Source: Janthinobacterium saanense (GTDB lineage Bacteria > Pseudomonadota > Gammaproteobacteria > Burkholderiales > Burkholderiaceae_D). Taken from it: DNA of 64,000 nucleotides. Both the position numbers and the translations under genes were made by a program. Shown here piece by piece: positions 30,492 through 41,230 of this stretch (position 1 is the stretch's first letter; each line of letters opens with the position of its first letter). The notes under the pieces were generated by a model that saw nothing but the letters and a program-made list of their open reading frames with translations, had not been told where the DNA came from and made no database searches. Location of the stretch: the NCBI RefSeq assembly GCF_014200675.1, contig NZ_JACHCI010000007.1, positions 159,645-223,644 of the forward strand. The letters run 5' to 3'.

Positions 30492-31796
30492 TTACTTGAG
30501 CAAAATAGAGTGCTGGATGGGAGGCTGAAATTGTCCAAAAAGGCGCGCATCGGATAAGGATGAAAAATAATGGGCGCCTTCGACGTATTCATAATAATGA
30601 ATATCGCTGTGCTGCCGATTTTCCAGTGCAGCGACCAATAAATATTTACCCGTCAACAAATAGTTATTAAGTTGGAACGATACGCTAAAACGTTCGGTAT
30701 CGGGCAAGACTTTTCCATCAAAGTCATGTGTTGTGGAAACAATCAGATCGCTGCCCTGCAAATCCTTGATCGAAAAGGCGACACTTAAATGCTCGCGAGA
30801 AATACCCGCCGGGATATGCAAATCGATACGGACTTCGATCGCACTATTCCAGTAATGCACATTCTTGCGTTCGCCATCTACATCGAGCACCGAGGCTGAC
30901 AGGATGCTGCCCTTGTGCGATCCCCAATGGGTCACCGGGCGCGCATCGAGCAAGATGACGGCCTCTTCACCAGCGATGGCTGGCAACGCACTACTCTGCG
31001 GCAAGTCTTGCTGCTGGCGTTCGATTTCCGCCTGCAGCACCTCTTCCTCGCTCTGCTCATCACGGAACATGAATTCCATATACCGCCCGGTCACCGGAAA
31101 CACGTCGCCCTGCTCGACCAGCCTGCCCTTGTCCAGCCAGACCACTCGCTCGCACAAGGTGCGGATCGAGCCGACATCATGGCTGACAAACAGGATGGTG
31201 GTGCCGCGCTCCTTGATTTCCTTGATGCGCCGCATGCACTTGGCGACAAAACGGGCATCGCCCACCGACAAGGCTTCATCAACGATCAGGATGTCCGGAT
31301 CGACATGGATGGCGATGGAAAATGCCAGCCGCGCATACATGCCGCTCGAATACGTCTTGACCGGTTGGTCGAGGAAGTCGCCGAGTTCGGAAAATTCCAG
31401 CACTTGCGCCATGCGCGCCTGCATGTCTTGCGCCGGGAAACCCAGGATGGCGGCGTTCAGCATGACGTTTTCACGCCCGGTGAATTCGATGTTGAAGCCC
31501 GCGCCCAGTTCCAGTAGCGCAGCCACGCGGCCGTGCGTGACGACGGTGCCGAAGCTGGGTGCAACAGTGCCGCATATCATTTGCAGCAAGGTCGACTTGC
31601 CGCTGCCGTTACGGCCAATGATGCCCACCGTCTCGCCGCGCTTGACGGAAAACGAGGCATCGCGCAAAGCCCAGAATTCACGGAAATATTGTTTTTTGCC
31701 GCGCCCCAGCATTTGCAGCAGGCGGTCACGCGGCCGGTCGTAGATATGGTAGCACTTGCTCAAGCCCTCTACCTGAATCGATATATCAGAGGACAT
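30492..31796 (-). CDS. wzt: Polysaccharide ABC transporter ATPase with C-terminal glycan-binding domain (Wzt)
   Basis: 434 residues. ABC ATPase about 1-240 with Walker A GRNGSGKSTLL and Walker B ILIVDEALSVGD; the stretch TYSSGMYARLAFSIA replaces a canonical signature, as usual in Wzt. About 290-430 is a beta-rich Wzt_C-type domain (HWGSHKGSILSASVLDVDG, FSVSFQLNNYLLTGKYLL) that in characterised systems recognises the finished chain end before export. The start at 31796 has AGGGA nine bases upstream and overlaps the wzm stop by 11 bp; the earlier frame Met is inside wzm. The C-terminal domain implies a terminal modification on the glycan. Confidence 0.92.
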   Translation of the reverse strand: MSSDISIQVEGLSKCYHIYDRPRDRLLQMLGRGKKQYFREFWALRDASFSVKRGETVGIIGRNGSGKSTLLQMICGTVAPSFGTVVTHGRVAALLELGAGFNIEFTGRENVMLNAAILGFPAQDMQARMAQVLEFSELGDFLDQPVKTYSSGMYARLAFSIAIHVDPDILIVDEALSVGDARFVAKCMRRIKEIKERGTTILFVSHDVGSIRTLCERVVWLDKGRLVEQGDVFPVTGRYMEFMFRDEQSEEEVLQAEIERQQQDLPQSSALPAIAGEEAVILLDARPVTHWGSHKGSILSASVLDVDGERKNVHYWNSAIEVRIDLHIPAGISREHLSVAFSIKDLQGSDLIVSTTHDFDGKVLPDTERFSVSFQLNNYLLTGKYLLVAALENRQHSDIHYYEYVEGAHYFSSLSDARLFGQFQPPIQHSILLK

Positions 31797-32604
31797 CGGC
31801 AAATCCCTTTCGCGTCTTTTGGAACCAGGCAAAACCCAGCCAGGCCACCATCAGGGTAGCCAAGGCGTACAGCGACAGCATGCCGAAGTCGGGCAGCTTG
31901 CCCCAAAATAAAATATCACGCGTCATTTCGACGGCCGGCGTCAAAGGATTGAGCAGCAGCAAATGGCGATATTTTTCCGGCAGCGAACTGACCGGATAAA
32001 AAATCGGCGTCAGGAACATCAGCACCGTGGTCACCATGCCGATAAACTGGCCGACATCGCGCAGGTAAACACTCAGCGACGCCAGCATCCAGCTCAGGCC
32101 CATGATGAACAGCATCAGCGGCAAGACGATCAGGGGCAGCAGCAACACCGTCAGGTGCGGCACGCCGAACAGCAGCGCATACGCGGCCAGCCACACGCCC
32201 AGGCTGATGATGAAATGGAAGAAAGCCGAACCGGCACTCACCCAAGGCAATATTTCCAGGGGAAATACCACTTTCTTGACGTAATTGGCATTCGCCATGA
32301 TCAGGCCGGGCGCGCGGTTGATACACTCTGAAAACAGATTAAAAATGATCAAGCCGGCAAACAGCACCAGCGCGAACTCCGTTTTTGAGTCGCTGCCGGC
32401 ATTCCAGCGCGCCTTGAAGACCACGCTGAACACGAAGGTGTAGATGGTCAGCATGAAGACGGGATTGAAAAATGACCACAGGATGCCAAGTACCGAGCCG
32501 CGGTAGCGGCCGATGACTTCGCGTTGTATCAATACCAGTAACAGGCCGCGATTACGCCACAGGCTGGCCGCCATTTCCCTGGGTGAACTGGAAAAATGGC
32601 GCAT
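31786..32604 (-). CDS. wzm: Polysaccharide ABC transporter permease (Wzm)
   Basis: 272 residues with six membrane helices. RNRGLLLVLIQREVIGRYRGSVLG and FFNPVFMLTIYTFVFSVVF at the start are typical of ABC-2 type O-polysaccharide exporters. It forms the channel with Wzt. The start overlaps the rmlC stop by one base (TAATG). Export by Wzm/Wzt implies that chain polymerisation is completed in the cytoplasm, so Wzy is not required for this glycan. Confidence 0.93.
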   Translation of the reverse strand: MRHFSSSPREMAASLWRNRGLLLVLIQREVIGRYRGSVLGILWSFFNPVFMLTIYTFVFSVVFKARWNAGSDSKTEFALVLFAGLIIFNLFSECINRAPGLIMANANYVKKVVFPLEILPWVSAGSAFFHFIISLGVWLAAYALLFGVPHLTVLLLPLIVLPLMLFIMGLSWMLASLSVYLRDVGQFIGMVTTVLMFLTPIFYPVSSLPEKYRHLLLLNPLTPAVEMTRDILFWGKLPDFGMLSLYALATLMVAWLGFAWFQKTRKGFADVL

Positions 32605-33149
32605 TAATTGAACATTTCCGACTCGCTAAAGGCCGTGCCCTGTGCATCCTTGGCCGACAATACTGCCGGGCCAGCCAACGGCCATTCGATCGCCAGCGTG
32701 GCGTCGTCCCAGGCGATGCAGCGTTCATGTTGCGGCGCCCAATAATCGGTGGTCTTGTATAAAAATTCAGCGCTCTCGCTCAGCACGGTAAAGCCATGGG
32801 CGAAACCTTCGGGCACCCACAGCTGTTTCTTATTTTCAGCACTTAATATCACGCCATACCACTGACCGAACGTGACGGAGTGACGGCGCAGATCAACGAC
32901 GACATCGAATACTTCACCGGCAATAACACGCACCAGCTTGCCTTGTGGCTGCTGGATCTGATAATGCAAGCCACGCACGACATTTTTTTCAGAACGGGAG
33001 TGATTATCTTGCAAAAAAGACACTGATCTACCCACTGCAGCTTCAAATTGCGCATGGTTATAGCTTTCAAAGAAAAACCCGCGCTCATCACCAAACACCT
33101 TGGGTTCGATGATCAACACATCCGCAATCGGACTGGCGATCACATTCAT
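32604..33149 (-). CDS. rmlC: dTDP-4-dehydrorhamnose 3,5-epimerase
   Basis: 181 residues, cupin fold. [33 protein letters not shown] with the catalytic His, [12 protein letters not shown] and [10 protein letters not shown] are family motifs. Third step of dTDP-L-rhamnose synthesis. The start at 33149 has AAGGGA upstream and overlaps the rmlA stop (ATGA). Confidence 0.96.
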   Translation of the reverse strand: MNVIASPIADVLIIEPKVFGDERGFFFESYNHAQFEAAVGRSVSFLQDNHSRSEKNVVRGLHYQIQQPQGKLVRVIAGEVFDVVVDLRRHSVTFGQWYGVILSAENKKQLWVPEGFAHGFTVLSESAEFLYKTTDYWAPQHERCIAWDDATLAIEWPLAGPAVLSAKDAQGTAFSESEMFN

Positions 33150-34033
33150 GCTACTTTCCCTTCTTTCAGCAAACGCTGCAAATACTGGCCATAACCATTC
33201 TTGGCCAGGGGCTGGGCCAGGCGCGCCAGCTGCGCCGCGTCGATAAATCCTTTGCGGTATGCAATCTCTTCCGGGCACGCCACTTTCAAGCCCTGGCGAT
33301 GCTCTATCGTCGCGATAAAGTTGCTGGCCTCAATCAGGCTTTCATGCGTGCCCGTATCGAGCCACGCGTAACCACGCCCCATGATCTCGACATTCAATTG
33401 CTGGCGCTCCAGATAAATCCGGTTGACGTCAGTAATTTCCAGTTCGCCACGCGCCGATGGCTGCAGTCCTGCAGCAATCTCGACGACTTGGTTATCGTAA
33501 AAATACAGGCCAGTCACCGCATAGTTACTCTTCGGCACCAGCGGCTTTTCTTCCAGGCTGGTCGCCTGGCCATAGGCATCGAAATCGACTACGCCATAGC
33601 GCTCCGGATCCTGCACGTGATAGGCAAACACGGTGGCACCGGACCGGTGCGACGACGCTTGTTCCAGCTGAAGCTGCAAATCATGACCATAAAAAATATT
33701 ATCGCCAAGCACGAGTGCACAAGCGCCATCGCCAATAAAATCCTTGCCGATAATAAAAGCTTGCGCCAAACCATCAGGACTTTCCTGCACCGCATATGTG
33801 AGCTTCAGGCCCCATGCGCTGCCATCACCCAGTAATTGCTGAAAACGTGGCGTATCCTGTGGCGTCGAGATAATCAAAATCTCGCGTATGCCAGCCAGCA
33901 TCAAGGTAGTGAGCGGATAATAAATCATCGGCTTGTCATAGATCGGCAACAATTGCTTGGACACTGCCATGGTGACGGGATACAAGCGCGTCCCCGATCC
34001 TCCGGCCAGGATGATGCCTTTACGTTCAGTCAT
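33146..34033 (-). CDS. rmlA: Glucose-1-phosphate thymidylyltransferase
   Basis: 295 residues. [17 protein letters not shown] is the nucleotide-binding start; [27 protein letters not shown] and [15 protein letters not shown] complete the RmlA pattern. It makes dTDP-glucose, feeding both rhamnose and the 3-acetamido sugar. It starts 2 bp after the rmlD stop. Confidence 0.97.
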   Translation of the reverse strand: MTERKGIILAGGSGTRLYPVTMAVSKQLLPIYDKPMIYYPLTTLMLAGIREILIISTPQDTPRFQQLLGDGSAWGLKLTYAVQESPDGLAQAFIIGKDFIGDGACALVLGDNIFYGHDLQLQLEQASSHRSGATVFAYHVQDPERYGVVDFDAYGQATSLEEKPLVPKSNYAVTGLYFYDNQVVEIAAGLQPSARGELEITDVNRIYLERQQLNVEIMGRGYAWLDTGTHESLIEASNFIATIEHRQGLKVACPEEIAYRKGFIDAAQLARLAQPLAKNGYGQYLQRLLKEGKVA

Positions 34034-34035
34034 GA

Positions 34036-34932
34036 TTATTTTTCCAGAAATTCGGTCAGCATACGGCTTACACCGATACGCCAGTCAGGCAGGGTAAGGT
34101 CAAATGCCTGTTGTACTTTTTGCAGGTCGAGGCGGGAGTTTTTCGGGCGCGGCGCAGGGCTGGGAAAAGCATTGCTGGCGACTGCCTCAATCGCGCCTGG
34201 CCCCACTTTCAAGTCCACGCCGGCCTGGCGCGCCTGCTCAATCACAAAGCTGGCATAGCCGTGCCACGAGGTGTGTCCTGCTGCGGCAAGATGGTAAATG
34301 CCGCCCAGTTCAGGGTGGCCACGCATGGCGCGGATCGCATGCGCACTGACGTCGGCCAGCAAGTCGGCGCCGGTCGGCGCACCAATCTGGTCATCCACCA
34401 CCGACAGGCGTTCACGTTCGGCCGCCAGGCGCAGCATGGTTTTGGCAAAATTGCCGCCACGCGCCGCATAGACCCAGCTGGTACGGAAAATCAGATGGCG
34501 GCAGGCCGATGCAACGATCGCCTGCTCACCTTCGAGCTTGGTCTTGCCATACACGCTGAGCGGCCCGGTCGGATCGCTCTCAGTCCAGAGGCGCTCGCCA
34601 CTGCCATCGAACACATAATCGGTGGAGTAATGCACCAGCAGGGCGCCGCTGCTTGCGGCTACGCGCGCCAGCACACCGGGCGCCAGCGCATTGACAGTGC
34701 GGCACGATTCAACATCGCTTTCCGCGCGGTCGACCGCGGTATACGCGGCCGCATTGACGATCACATCGGGCGACAGCAGACGCACGGTGTCGGCGAGACC
34801 GTCGAGGTCACGCAAGTCACCGCAAGGATCGCGGCTGTCGCTACCCAGTGCCGTGAGTTCGCCCAGAGGCGCCAGGCTGCGCTGCAATTCCCAGCCTAGT
34901 TGACCGTTTTTACCCAACAACAGAATTTTCAT
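34036..34932 (-). CDS. rmlD: dTDP-4-dehydrorhamnose reductase
   Basis: 298 residues, short-chain dehydrogenase fold. [14 protein letters not shown] binds the cofactor; [11 protein letters not shown] and [11 protein letters not shown] (Tyr and Lys of the catalytic pair) are conserved. Last step to dTDP-L-rhamnose. The start at 34932 overlaps the rmlB stop (ATGA); the longer frame extends into rmlB and is rejected. Confidence 0.96.
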   Translation of the reverse strand: MKILLLGKNGQLGWELQRSLAPLGELTALGSDSRDPCGDLRDLDGLADTVRLLSPDVIVNAAAYTAVDRAESDVESCRTVNALAPGVLARVAASSGALLVHYSTDYVFDGSGERLWTESDPTGPLSVYGKTKLEGEQAIVASACRHLIFRTSWVYAARGGNFAKTMLRLAAERERLSVVDDQIGAPTGADLLADVSAHAIRAMRGHPELGGIYHLAAAGHTSWHGYASFVIEQARQAGVDLKVGPGAIEAVASNAFPSPAPRPKNSRLDLQKVQQAFDLTLPDWRIGVSRMLTEFLEK

Positions 34933-35999
34933 GCGCTGCGTCCCGTATAGTTCTTCTCCAGCCAGTCGCGGTACACGCCCGATTGCACATCCGCCACCCA
35001 TTGCGCATTATCCAGATACCATTGCACCGTCTTGCGGATGCCAGTATCAAACGTTTCGGCCGGTTTCCAGCCCAGTTCAAGCGCGATCTTGCTGGCGTCG
35101 ATCGCATAGCGGCGGTCATGGCCGGGACGGTCCGTGACATAGCTGATCTGCTGCCGATAGCTGGCGCCGTCAGCACGCGGACGCAATTCATCGAGTAGCG
35201 CGCAGACGGTATCGACGATCTCCAGATTCGGCTTTTCATTCCAGCCACCGATGTTATAGACCTCGCCGGTCCGGCCCGCCTCCAGCACGCGCCGGATCGC
35301 ACTGCAATGATCCTTGACGTACAGCCAGTCGCGAATTTGCTGGCCATCGCCGTACACTGGCAAGGGCTTGCCGGCCAGCGCGTTGACGATCATCAAGGGA
35401 ATCAGTTTTTCAGGAAAATGATAGGGACCGTAGTTATTCGAACAATTGGTCGTCAATACCGGCAAGCCATAGGTATGGTGATACGCCCGCACCAGATGGT
35501 CGCTGGCCGCCTTGCTGGCCGAGTAAGGGCTGTTCGGCTCATAGCGGTGCTGCTCGGTAAACGCCGCCGCCTCTGGCGACAGCGAACCATAGACTTCATC
35601 GGTGGAGACGTGCAGGAAGCGGAATGCCGCCTTGCCGCCATCATCGAGCGTGCCCCAATACGCGCGCACGGCTTCGAGCAAATGAAAGGTGCCGACGATA
35701 TTGGTTTCAACAAAGGCGGCCGGACCATGGATGGAACGGTCGACATGGCTTTCTGCGGCGAAATTGAGCACCGCGCGCGGCTGGTGCTGGGCCAGCAAGG
35801 AAGCCAACAGGACACTGTCGCCGATATCGCCGTGCACAAACAAGTGACGTGGGTCATTTTGCAAGCTGGACAAATTTTCCAGATTGCCTGCATACGTCAA
35901 GTTATCCAGATTGATCAGCAACTCATCGGATTGCGCCAGCCAGTCCAATACAAAGTTACTGCCAATAAAACCGGCTCCGCCGCTTACAAGTATGGTCAT
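34929..35999 (-). CDS. rmlB: dTDP-glucose 4,6-dehydratase
   Basis: 356 residues, extended short-chain dehydrogenase. [13 protein letters not shown] binds [16 protein letters not shown] and [17 protein letters not shown] hold the catalytic Thr/Asp/Glu and Tyr/Lys. It makes dTDP-4-keto-6-deoxyglucose, the branch point between rhamnose (RmlC, RmlD) and the 3-acetamido sugar (WxcM-like fusion and aminotransferase). Gene order rmlBDAC is the classical one. Confidence 0.97.
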   Translation of the reverse strand: MTILVSGGAGFIGSNFVLDWLAQSDELLINLDNLTYAGNLENLSSLQNDPRHLFVHGDIGDSVLLASLLAQHQPRAVLNFAAESHVDRSIHGPAAFVETNIVGTFHLLEAVRAYWGTLDDGGKAAFRFLHVSTDEVYGSLSPEAAAFTEQHRYEPNSPYSASKAASDHLVRAYHHTYGLPVLTTNCSNNYGPYHFPEKLIPLMIVNALAGKPLPVYGDGQQIRDWLYVKDHCSAIRRVLEAGRTGEVYNIGGWNEKPNLEIVDTVCALLDELRPRADGASYRQQISYVTDRPGHDRRYAIDASKIALELGWKPAETFDTGIRKTVQWYLDNAQWVADVQSGVYRDWLEKNYTGRSA

Positions 36000-36003
36000 T
36001 CGA

Positions 36004-37062
36004 TTATATTTTATTGAAAATTGCTGCTAAAAAAAGGGCCAGATTTCCTGCAGTACTTTGCCGATGCACACGCGAGCGTTTCATTAACCAAAGCCGGGGC
36101 AATAACCAGGTATTTCTGGCAGCCGAGAAATCGTCGAGTATGAGCTGGTTTTCTGGCGTCAAGCGATGACGCAAACGCTGCAGTGACTCGATATTGCGGT
36201 CGTTCCAGCTACGGAACCAGCCGTTCCATAGCCTTTGTACACGCGAAAAACGTGCTGACCAACTGATATTGGTACCCACCAGGTTGCCATCGTGCTGGCG
36301 GTAGCGCAGCGATGGGCAGGCGTCGTAAAAAACCTTGCCACCACAGCCGCTGACGACCATATATGCCCAGCAATCATGCGATACCACATCAACATCATGG
36401 CCTGCGTCGCGTAATAATTTTCGCGCAGCATTATTAAACACCATGGTATTACCACCACCAATACTTTGTATTAAAGAATTGGAAAAACTCGGTGGCCGGG
36501 TAAACAAGGGAGACGTTCCAATCGGGGTATTGTCTACATCCACTAATAATGCTCGGGAACAATAAAGCGCAGGAATATCAGACGGTACGCTACGCAACCA
36601 ATCGACTGCCCGCTGCAATTTATCCGCTTCCCAGATGTCATCCTGATCCGAATAGGCGTAATAATCGGCACGAATACCGGCGTCACAACTGAGTGACAGA
36701 AAGTTGGCTGCAAAGCCCTGGGCTGGTCCGGCATGGGTAGACAAGCGTGTATGACCCCATTTTTCCTGATATTGTTCAAGAATCGCATGGGTATCGTCCA
36801 GCGAACCGTCGTCGGACGCCCACACTTCCCAATTGGGATAGCTTTGCGCCGCAAAGGAATCGAGCTGATCCGCCAAGAAATGCTGGCCATGGTAAGTACA
36901 CAACAAAATGGCGACTTTTGGCAGATCGACAGGCTGGCGCAATGCGGCGGTACTTGCGTGCTGCATGGTAACGGCTGCATGCAAAGCCGCTACACGGGCA
37001 AGCGGCCTCCCCAGCAGGACGCCATTCACTTCGTTCGATACCACTCTATTCAATTGGCTCAC
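36004..37062 (-). CDS. Glycosyltransferase family 2, rhamnosyltransferase-like
   Basis: 352 residues from the GTG at 37062. [35 protein letters not shown] and [16 protein letters not shown] form a GT-A domain of the kind seen in rhamnosyltransferases; the tail is basic. The GTG is chosen because GGAGG lies nine bases before it; an ATG at 37110 in the same frame has no such site. It is the first gene of the long minus-strand polysaccharide operon, directly before rmlB. Confidence 0.83.
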   Translation of the reverse strand: MSQLNRVVSNEVNGVLLGRPLARVAALHAAVTMQHASTAALRQPVDLPKVAILLCTYHGQHFLADQLDSFAAQSYPNWEVWASDDGSLDDTHAILEQYQEKWGHTRLSTHAGPAQGFAANFLSLSCDAGIRADYYAYSDQDDIWEADKLQRAVDWLRSVPSDIPALYCSRALLVDVDNTPIGTSPLFTRPPSFSNSLIQSIGGGNTMVFNNAARKLLRDAGHDVDVVSHDCWAYMVVSGCGGKVFYDACPSLRYRQHDGNLVGTNISWSARFSRVQRLWNGWFRSWNDRNIESLQRLRHRLTPENQLILDDFSAARNTWLLPRLWLMKRSRVHRQSTAGNLALFLAAIFNKI

Positions 37063-37267
37063 GCTTATTCGCCTCCACTCTGACTCATTCCGCCGATGCG
37101 CGGGGCACATCCGGCAGGAAGTATCGCAGATGCCAGCGTTTTTTTATAAGCTGGTAACATCATGTAACAATACAAACTCACTCAATGATTTTAACATCAA
37201 CAAAAATACATCCCTGTCGCGCACAAACCCTTTACAAAAATAAAACGGCATGCATGTAACAAAGCAC

Positions 37268-37289
37268 TTTCCAATCGATGGATTGGAAA
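37268..37289. promoter_or_regulatory. Perfect palindrome upstream of the polysaccharide operon
   Basis: TTTCCAATC-GATG-GATTGGAAA, nine-base arms. It could be an operator or an mRNA leader hairpin about 200 bp upstream of the first gene; no protein partner can be named. Confidence 0.4.
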
Positions 37290-37333
37290 TGAATATTGTA
37301 CGGAGTTAATTATTTGCAAACAATACAAATGAG

Positions 37334-37363
37334 CAATAAACTGGCCTACAAGCCAGTTTATTG
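37334..37363. terminator. Hairpin, probable terminator after rhlE
   Basis: CAATAAACTGGC and GCCAGTTTATTG with a six-base loop, a 12-bp perfect stem between the 3' end of rhlE (minus strand) and the polysaccharide operon. The following T-run is short, so termination is likely but not certain. Confidence 0.55.
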
Positions 37364-37459
37364 TCATTCAAGGCTGAAATAAATCAACAGCACCCAGATA
37401 GACCATGGCGCTGTGATATCGGGAGGCGGCGAAGGTGGCCCCAAGCCCCTGAGACGGGA

Positions 37460-38986
37460 TTACTGCTTCGGCAAGCCGCCGAGCAAAGCCGCCAGCTTTT
37501 GCTTGGGTTTGACTGGTGGCAAATTATTATTCACGACTGGTGCCGCCGTCTTGGCCGGCTCATATGGCTTGAGGAACCAGGGATCGGTTTTTTCGCGGCG
37601 GGCGCCGGGGCTGAATGCCGGACGGCTGCCGCGCTCGGCCGGACGCGCTGGCGCATCGCTGCCATGGCGGCTGTCCGAGGAACGCGCCGGATGCGGCTCG
37701 CCGCCTTCCGTACGGCGTGGCGGACGGCGTTCGCTATCGTTGGCGCGTGCCGGGGCTGGATTAAAACCGGCCAGTTCACCGCGCTTGATGGTTTGCTTGA
37801 TCAGCTTTTCGATATCGGCCAGCAAGCGCTCGTCTTTATCGGAATAAATCGAGATGGCGTCGCCCGAGGCGCCGGCGCGGCCCGTGCGGCCGATGCGGTG
37901 CACATAATCTTCTGCGTTATACGGCAAGTCGAAGTTGATCACGCACGGCAAATCCGAAATATCAAGGCCGCGGGCCGCCACATCGGTAGCGACCAGCACG
38001 TCGATCTCGCCCTTCTTGAACGCTTCCAGCGCGGCCATGCGTTCCTGCTGGCTCTTGTCGCCGTGAATTGCGGTGGCACGCATGCCCTCTTGCTCCAGCA
38101 CGCGGGTCAGGCGCGAGGCGCCGATCTTGGTATTCGAAAACACAATTACTTGCTTCAGGTCACGCTGACGCAGCAAATGGGCGACCAGCGCATGCTTCTG
38201 GTCTTCCGTTACTTTATAGACCACTTGCGTGACCTTGTCGGCCGTCTGGTTGCTGCGCGCCACTTCGATGGTCAGCGGATTGTTCAGGAAGGTATTGGCC
38301 AGCTTCTTGATTTCCGGCGAGAAGGTTGCCGAGAACATCAGATTTTGCCGCTGCTTCGGCAACAAGTTGATGATGCGTTGCAAGTCTGGCAAGAAACCCA
38401 TGTCCAGCATGCGGTCGGCTTCGTCCATGACCAGCATCTGCACCTGGCCCAGGCTGATATTTTTCTGCTCGATATGGTCGAGCAAGCGGCCCGGCGTGGC
38501 AATGACGATTTCCACGCCATTGCGCAGGATCACCGTTTGCGGCTTCATGTCCATGCCGCCAAAGACGACGGTCGAGCGCAGCGGCGTGTGCTTGGCGTAG
38601 GCCTGCACGTTTTCGGCCACCTGCACCGCCAGTTCGCGGGTCGGGGTCAGGATCAGCGCGCGCACCGGATGGCGGGCGGGCGACATGCTGCTGCTGGCAT
38701 GGGCCAGCAGCAACTGGATGATAGGCAGCGAGAAGCCGGCCGTCTTGCCGGTACCCGTCTGCGCGGCGCCCATTACGTCGCGGCCTTGCAAGACCACCGG
38801 TATGGCTTGCTCCTGGATCGGAGTCGGATGGGTGTAACCCTGCTCGGTCAAGGCGCGCAAAATGTCGGGGGCGAGGCCGAAATCGGCAAAACTCACGGTG
38901 GGGGCAGCGGGGGCAGGCGCGGGGGCAGCGGCAGGTGCCGGTGCAGAAGCGGCGTCAGGCGTAGGAGTCGATTCGATTTCAGACAT
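37460..38986 (-). CDS. rhlE: DEAD-box ATP-dependent RNA helicase (RhlE-type)
   Basis: 508 residues. After an Ala/Pro-rich N-terminus come the Q motif (FADFGLAPDILRALTEQGY), Walker A AQTGTGKT, DEAD box in VMDEADRMLDMGF, SAT in MFSATFS, and HRIGRTGRAG near residue 355. The C-terminus is basic and disordered (many Arg, Pro, Ser), typical of RhlE proteins in beta-proteobacteria. It unwinds structured RNA in ribosome assembly and decay. The start at 38986 is preferred to the earlier frame start, though its ribosome site is weak. Confidence 0.93.
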   Translation of the reverse strand: MSEIESTPTPDAASAPAPAAAPAPAPAAPTVSFADFGLAPDILRALTEQGYTHPTPIQEQAIPVVLQGRDVMGAAQTGTGKTAGFSLPIIQLLLAHASSSMSPARHPVRALILTPTRELAVQVAENVQAYAKHTPLRSTVVFGGMDMKPQTVILRNGVEIVIATPGRLLDHIEQKNISLGQVQMLVMDEADRMLDMGFLPDLQRIINLLPKQRQNLMFSATFSPEIKKLANTFLNNPLTIEVARSNQTADKVTQVVYKVTEDQKHALVAHLLRQRDLKQVIVFSNTKIGASRLTRVLEQEGMRATAIHGDKSQQERMAALEAFKKGEIDVLVATDVAARGLDISDLPCVINFDLPYNAEDYVHRIGRTGRAGASGDAISIYSDKDERLLADIEKLIKQTIKRGELAGFNPAPARANDSERRPPRRTEGGEPHPARSSDSRHGSDAPARPAERGSRPAFSPGARREKTDPWFLKPYEPAKTAAPVVNNNLPPVKPKQKLAALLGGLPKQ

Positions 38987-39326
38987 AAATTTTCTGGTGT
39001 GCCTCCGCACTGCGGAAGCCATGCTTTCTCAATAAACAACATTACGGGGCGCGGCAGCTCCGTTTTGCAAGCCATGGATCATCGTTCTTGCGGCACCTCC
39101 GTGCCCCGGGACATGCTGTACGGCGAGTGCGGGAGCGTTGAGGAGATGTGCTGCGATGGCGGCGGAGATTGCGCCGGCGGAACATCGCGCGCAGAAGATA
39201 CAATATCAGTGCTGTAAACGATACCCTAATTCGATGCAACTGTACACGGAAACCGTGATTTTTGAGCAAAAACCGTTCCAGCGGCGCACGGTTTGTATGG
39301 CCCTCGCGCCTGCTACACTGCCAGCC
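38987..39326. other. Intergenic region between rhlE and the small Cys protein gene
   Basis: About 340 bp upstream of two divergent genes. It must hold both promoters. Short hairpins are present, but no gene, RNA or operator can be supported by eye. Confidence 0.4.
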
Positions 39327-39527
39327 ATGACGACCACTCCCCACGATCCGCAGCCACAGCCGCCTGCCAAGCCTGGCAATGACGAATGCTGCCATAGCGG
39401 CTGCACCTTTTGCGTGCTGGAAATGTACCAGGAAGACCTGGCCACCTATGAAGACGCGCTGCGCGCCTGGCAGCAGCACCAGGCGGCCGCAGTACCGAAG
39501 CCGCGGAAAACCCGCAAGACCCCTTAA
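39327..39527 (+). CDS. Small oxidoreductase-like domain protein
   Basis: 66 residues. [20 protein letters not shown] then a helical [15 protein letters not shown] match the short Cys-rich oxidoreductase-like domain (Pfam Oxidored-like), best known as a cytochrome/oxidoreductase tail but of unknown function when standing alone. Four Cys in CCxSGCxxC could bind metal or form disulfides. The start is set at 39327 because the domain begins right after it; an upstream in-frame ATG at 39138 would add low-complexity residues. The stop overlaps the convergent chemoreceptor stop by four bases. Confidence 0.7.
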   Translation: MTTTPHDPQPQPPAKPGNDECCHSGCTFCVLEMYQEDLATYEDALRAWQQHQAAAVPKPRKTRKTP

Positions 39528-41230
39528 AAGCTTTCCCATTCATCGGCCGGCGCGCCAGCCGGCTTGCGCGGCGCCAAGCGGGGCTGGGCCACTGCCGTGA
39601 CTGGCCCTGTAGCCGGCTTCACCACTGGCGCTGCCGGCACTGCTGCTGCGCGCGGCGCAGCCTGGAAAACCGCGTGGTGCGCGGCGTCGAGCTTGAACAC
39701 GCTGACCACCTGCGTCAAGCTGGCCGCCTGCTCCTGCATCGATTCTGCCGCGGCTGCCGCCTCTTCAACCAAGGCCGCATTTTGCTGCGTCACCTGGTCC
39801 ATCTGGGCAATCGCCTGGTTGACCTGCTCGATGCCCGCGCTCTGCTCGGCGGTGGCGGCGGTGATCTCGCTCATGATATCGGTCACGCGCGTGATGCTGG
39901 CCACGATATCGTCCATCGTCATCCCCGCCTGGTTCACCAGCGCCGAGCCGGCCTCGACTCTTGCGACAGAATCGCCGATCAGCACCTTGATATCCTTGGC
40001 CGCCGCCGCCGAGCGTTGCGCCAGATTGCGCACTTCGGTCGCCACCACGGCAAAACCGCGCCCCTGCTCGCCTGCGCGCGCCGCCTCGACGGCCGCGTTC
40101 AGCGCCAGGATATTCGTCTGGAAGGCGATACCGTCGATCACGCCGATGATGTCGACAATCTTGCGTGACGAGGCATTGATCGACGCCATCGTGCCCACCA
40201 CTTCGCCCACCACCTTGCCGCCTTCGACGGCGATGCTGGCCGAGGTCAGCGCCATGGTATTGGCCTGGCGCGCATTGTCCGCATTCTGGCGCACGGTCGA
40301 GGTCAATTCTTCCATCGACGACGCGGTTTCTTCCAGCGAGCTGGCTTGCTGCTCCGTGCGCGACGACAAGTCCTGGTTGCCGGCCGCGATCTGGCTGGAG
40401 GCGGTGGCGATGGTGTCCGTGCCACTCCTCACCTGCCCCACCAGGTCTTGCAGACTGGCATTCATGTCTTTCAGGGCTGCCATCAATTGCCCGGTTTCAT
40501 CTTGTGACGTCACCACGATGTGCGCCGTCAAGTCGCCAGCCGCCACCTGCCGCGCCACACCGACCGCCGCGTTGAGCGGGCGCGACACCGTGCGCGCCAC
40601 CCACAGCGCCAGCACGAAACCGAGCGCCACGATCCCCAGCAGCAAGCCAAGCACTGCAGTACGCGAAGCGGCATAGGTGTCATCGGCGCTGGCGCTCGAA
40701 CGTGCGCCACCGTCGGTATTGAGCTTCACCAATTTATCGAGCACGCCCGTCATCTCTATCATGATCTTGGCCGATGGCCCCACTGCCAGCGCATTTGCTT
40801 CCTCTTTCTTCATGCCGCGCGACAAGACCATCATGGTCTCGTGCACACGCATGAATTGCGTGTTCAAGGCCAGCAGCTGCTCAAACAGTTCCGGCTCGCC
40901 CGGTTCGGAAATCAAGCTGCGGTACGTGGCCAGATCCTCCTTCAGCTTGACACCGGTGGCAGCCAGGCGCTGCTCATTGGCTGCCATGTCGGCCTCCTGG
41001 ACCGACAACATATGCGCCAGCTCCCAGCGGCGGAAATCGCCCATGTCGCTGCGCAGGAACAGGGCCGCCTCCACGCTGGGCATCCAGTTGCGCGACAGGT
41101 CACTGGCGGCGTCATGAATACGCGCCATCGCGAAAATGGCCGAGACACCCAGCGCAGCCGTCAGCAACAGCACCGCGCCAAACGACAGCAGCAGCTTGTT
41201 GGCGATTTTCAGATCAAAAAACCATTTCAT
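39524..41230 (-). CDS. Methyl-accepting chemotaxis protein
   Basis: 568 residues. First membrane helix about 10-30, a periplasmic four-helix-bundle ligand region to about 190, second helix about 192-212, HAMP, then the signalling hairpin with [32 protein letters not shown] near residue 380. The protein ends in EWESF, resembling the NWETF pentapeptide that tethers CheR/CheB to high-abundance receptors. It senses an unknown ligand and controls flagellar motion through CheA/CheW. No other chemotaxis gene is near. Confidence 0.93.
   Translation of the reverse strand: MKWFFDLKIANKLLLSFGAVLLLTAALGVSAIFAMARIHDAASDLSRNWMPSVEAALFLRSDMGDFRRWELAHMLSVQEADMAANEQRLAATGVKLKEDLATYRSLISEPGEPELFEQLLALNTQFMRVHETMMVLSRGMKKEEANALAVGPSAKIMIEMTGVLDKLVKLNTDGGARSSASADDTYAASRTAVLGLLLGIVALGFVLALWVARTVSRPLNAAVGVARQVAAGDLTAHIVVTSQDETGQLMAALKDMNASLQDLVGQVRSGTDTIATASSQIAAGNQDLSSRTEQQASSLEETASSMEELTSTVRQNADNARQANTMALTSASIAVEGGKVVGEVVGTMASINASSRKIVDIIGVIDGIAFQTNILALNAAVEAARAGEQGRGFAVVATEVRNLAQRSAAAAKDIKVLIGDSVARVEAGSALVNQAGMTMDDIVASITRVTDIMSEITAATAEQSAGIEQVNQAIAQMDQVTQQNAALVEEAAAAAESMQEQAASLTQVVSVFKLDAAHHAVFQAAPRAAAVPAAPVVKPATGPVTAVAQPRLAPRKPAGAPADEWESF

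Larger units (their letters stand above)
37063..37459. other. Intergenic region upstream of the polysaccharide operon
   Basis: About 400 bp, AT-rich, no plausible gene. It must carry the promoter of the minus-strand operon; no JUMPstart/ops element was recognised. It contains one perfect palindrome (37268-37289) and one strong hairpin (37334-37363), listed separately. Confidence 0.5.
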
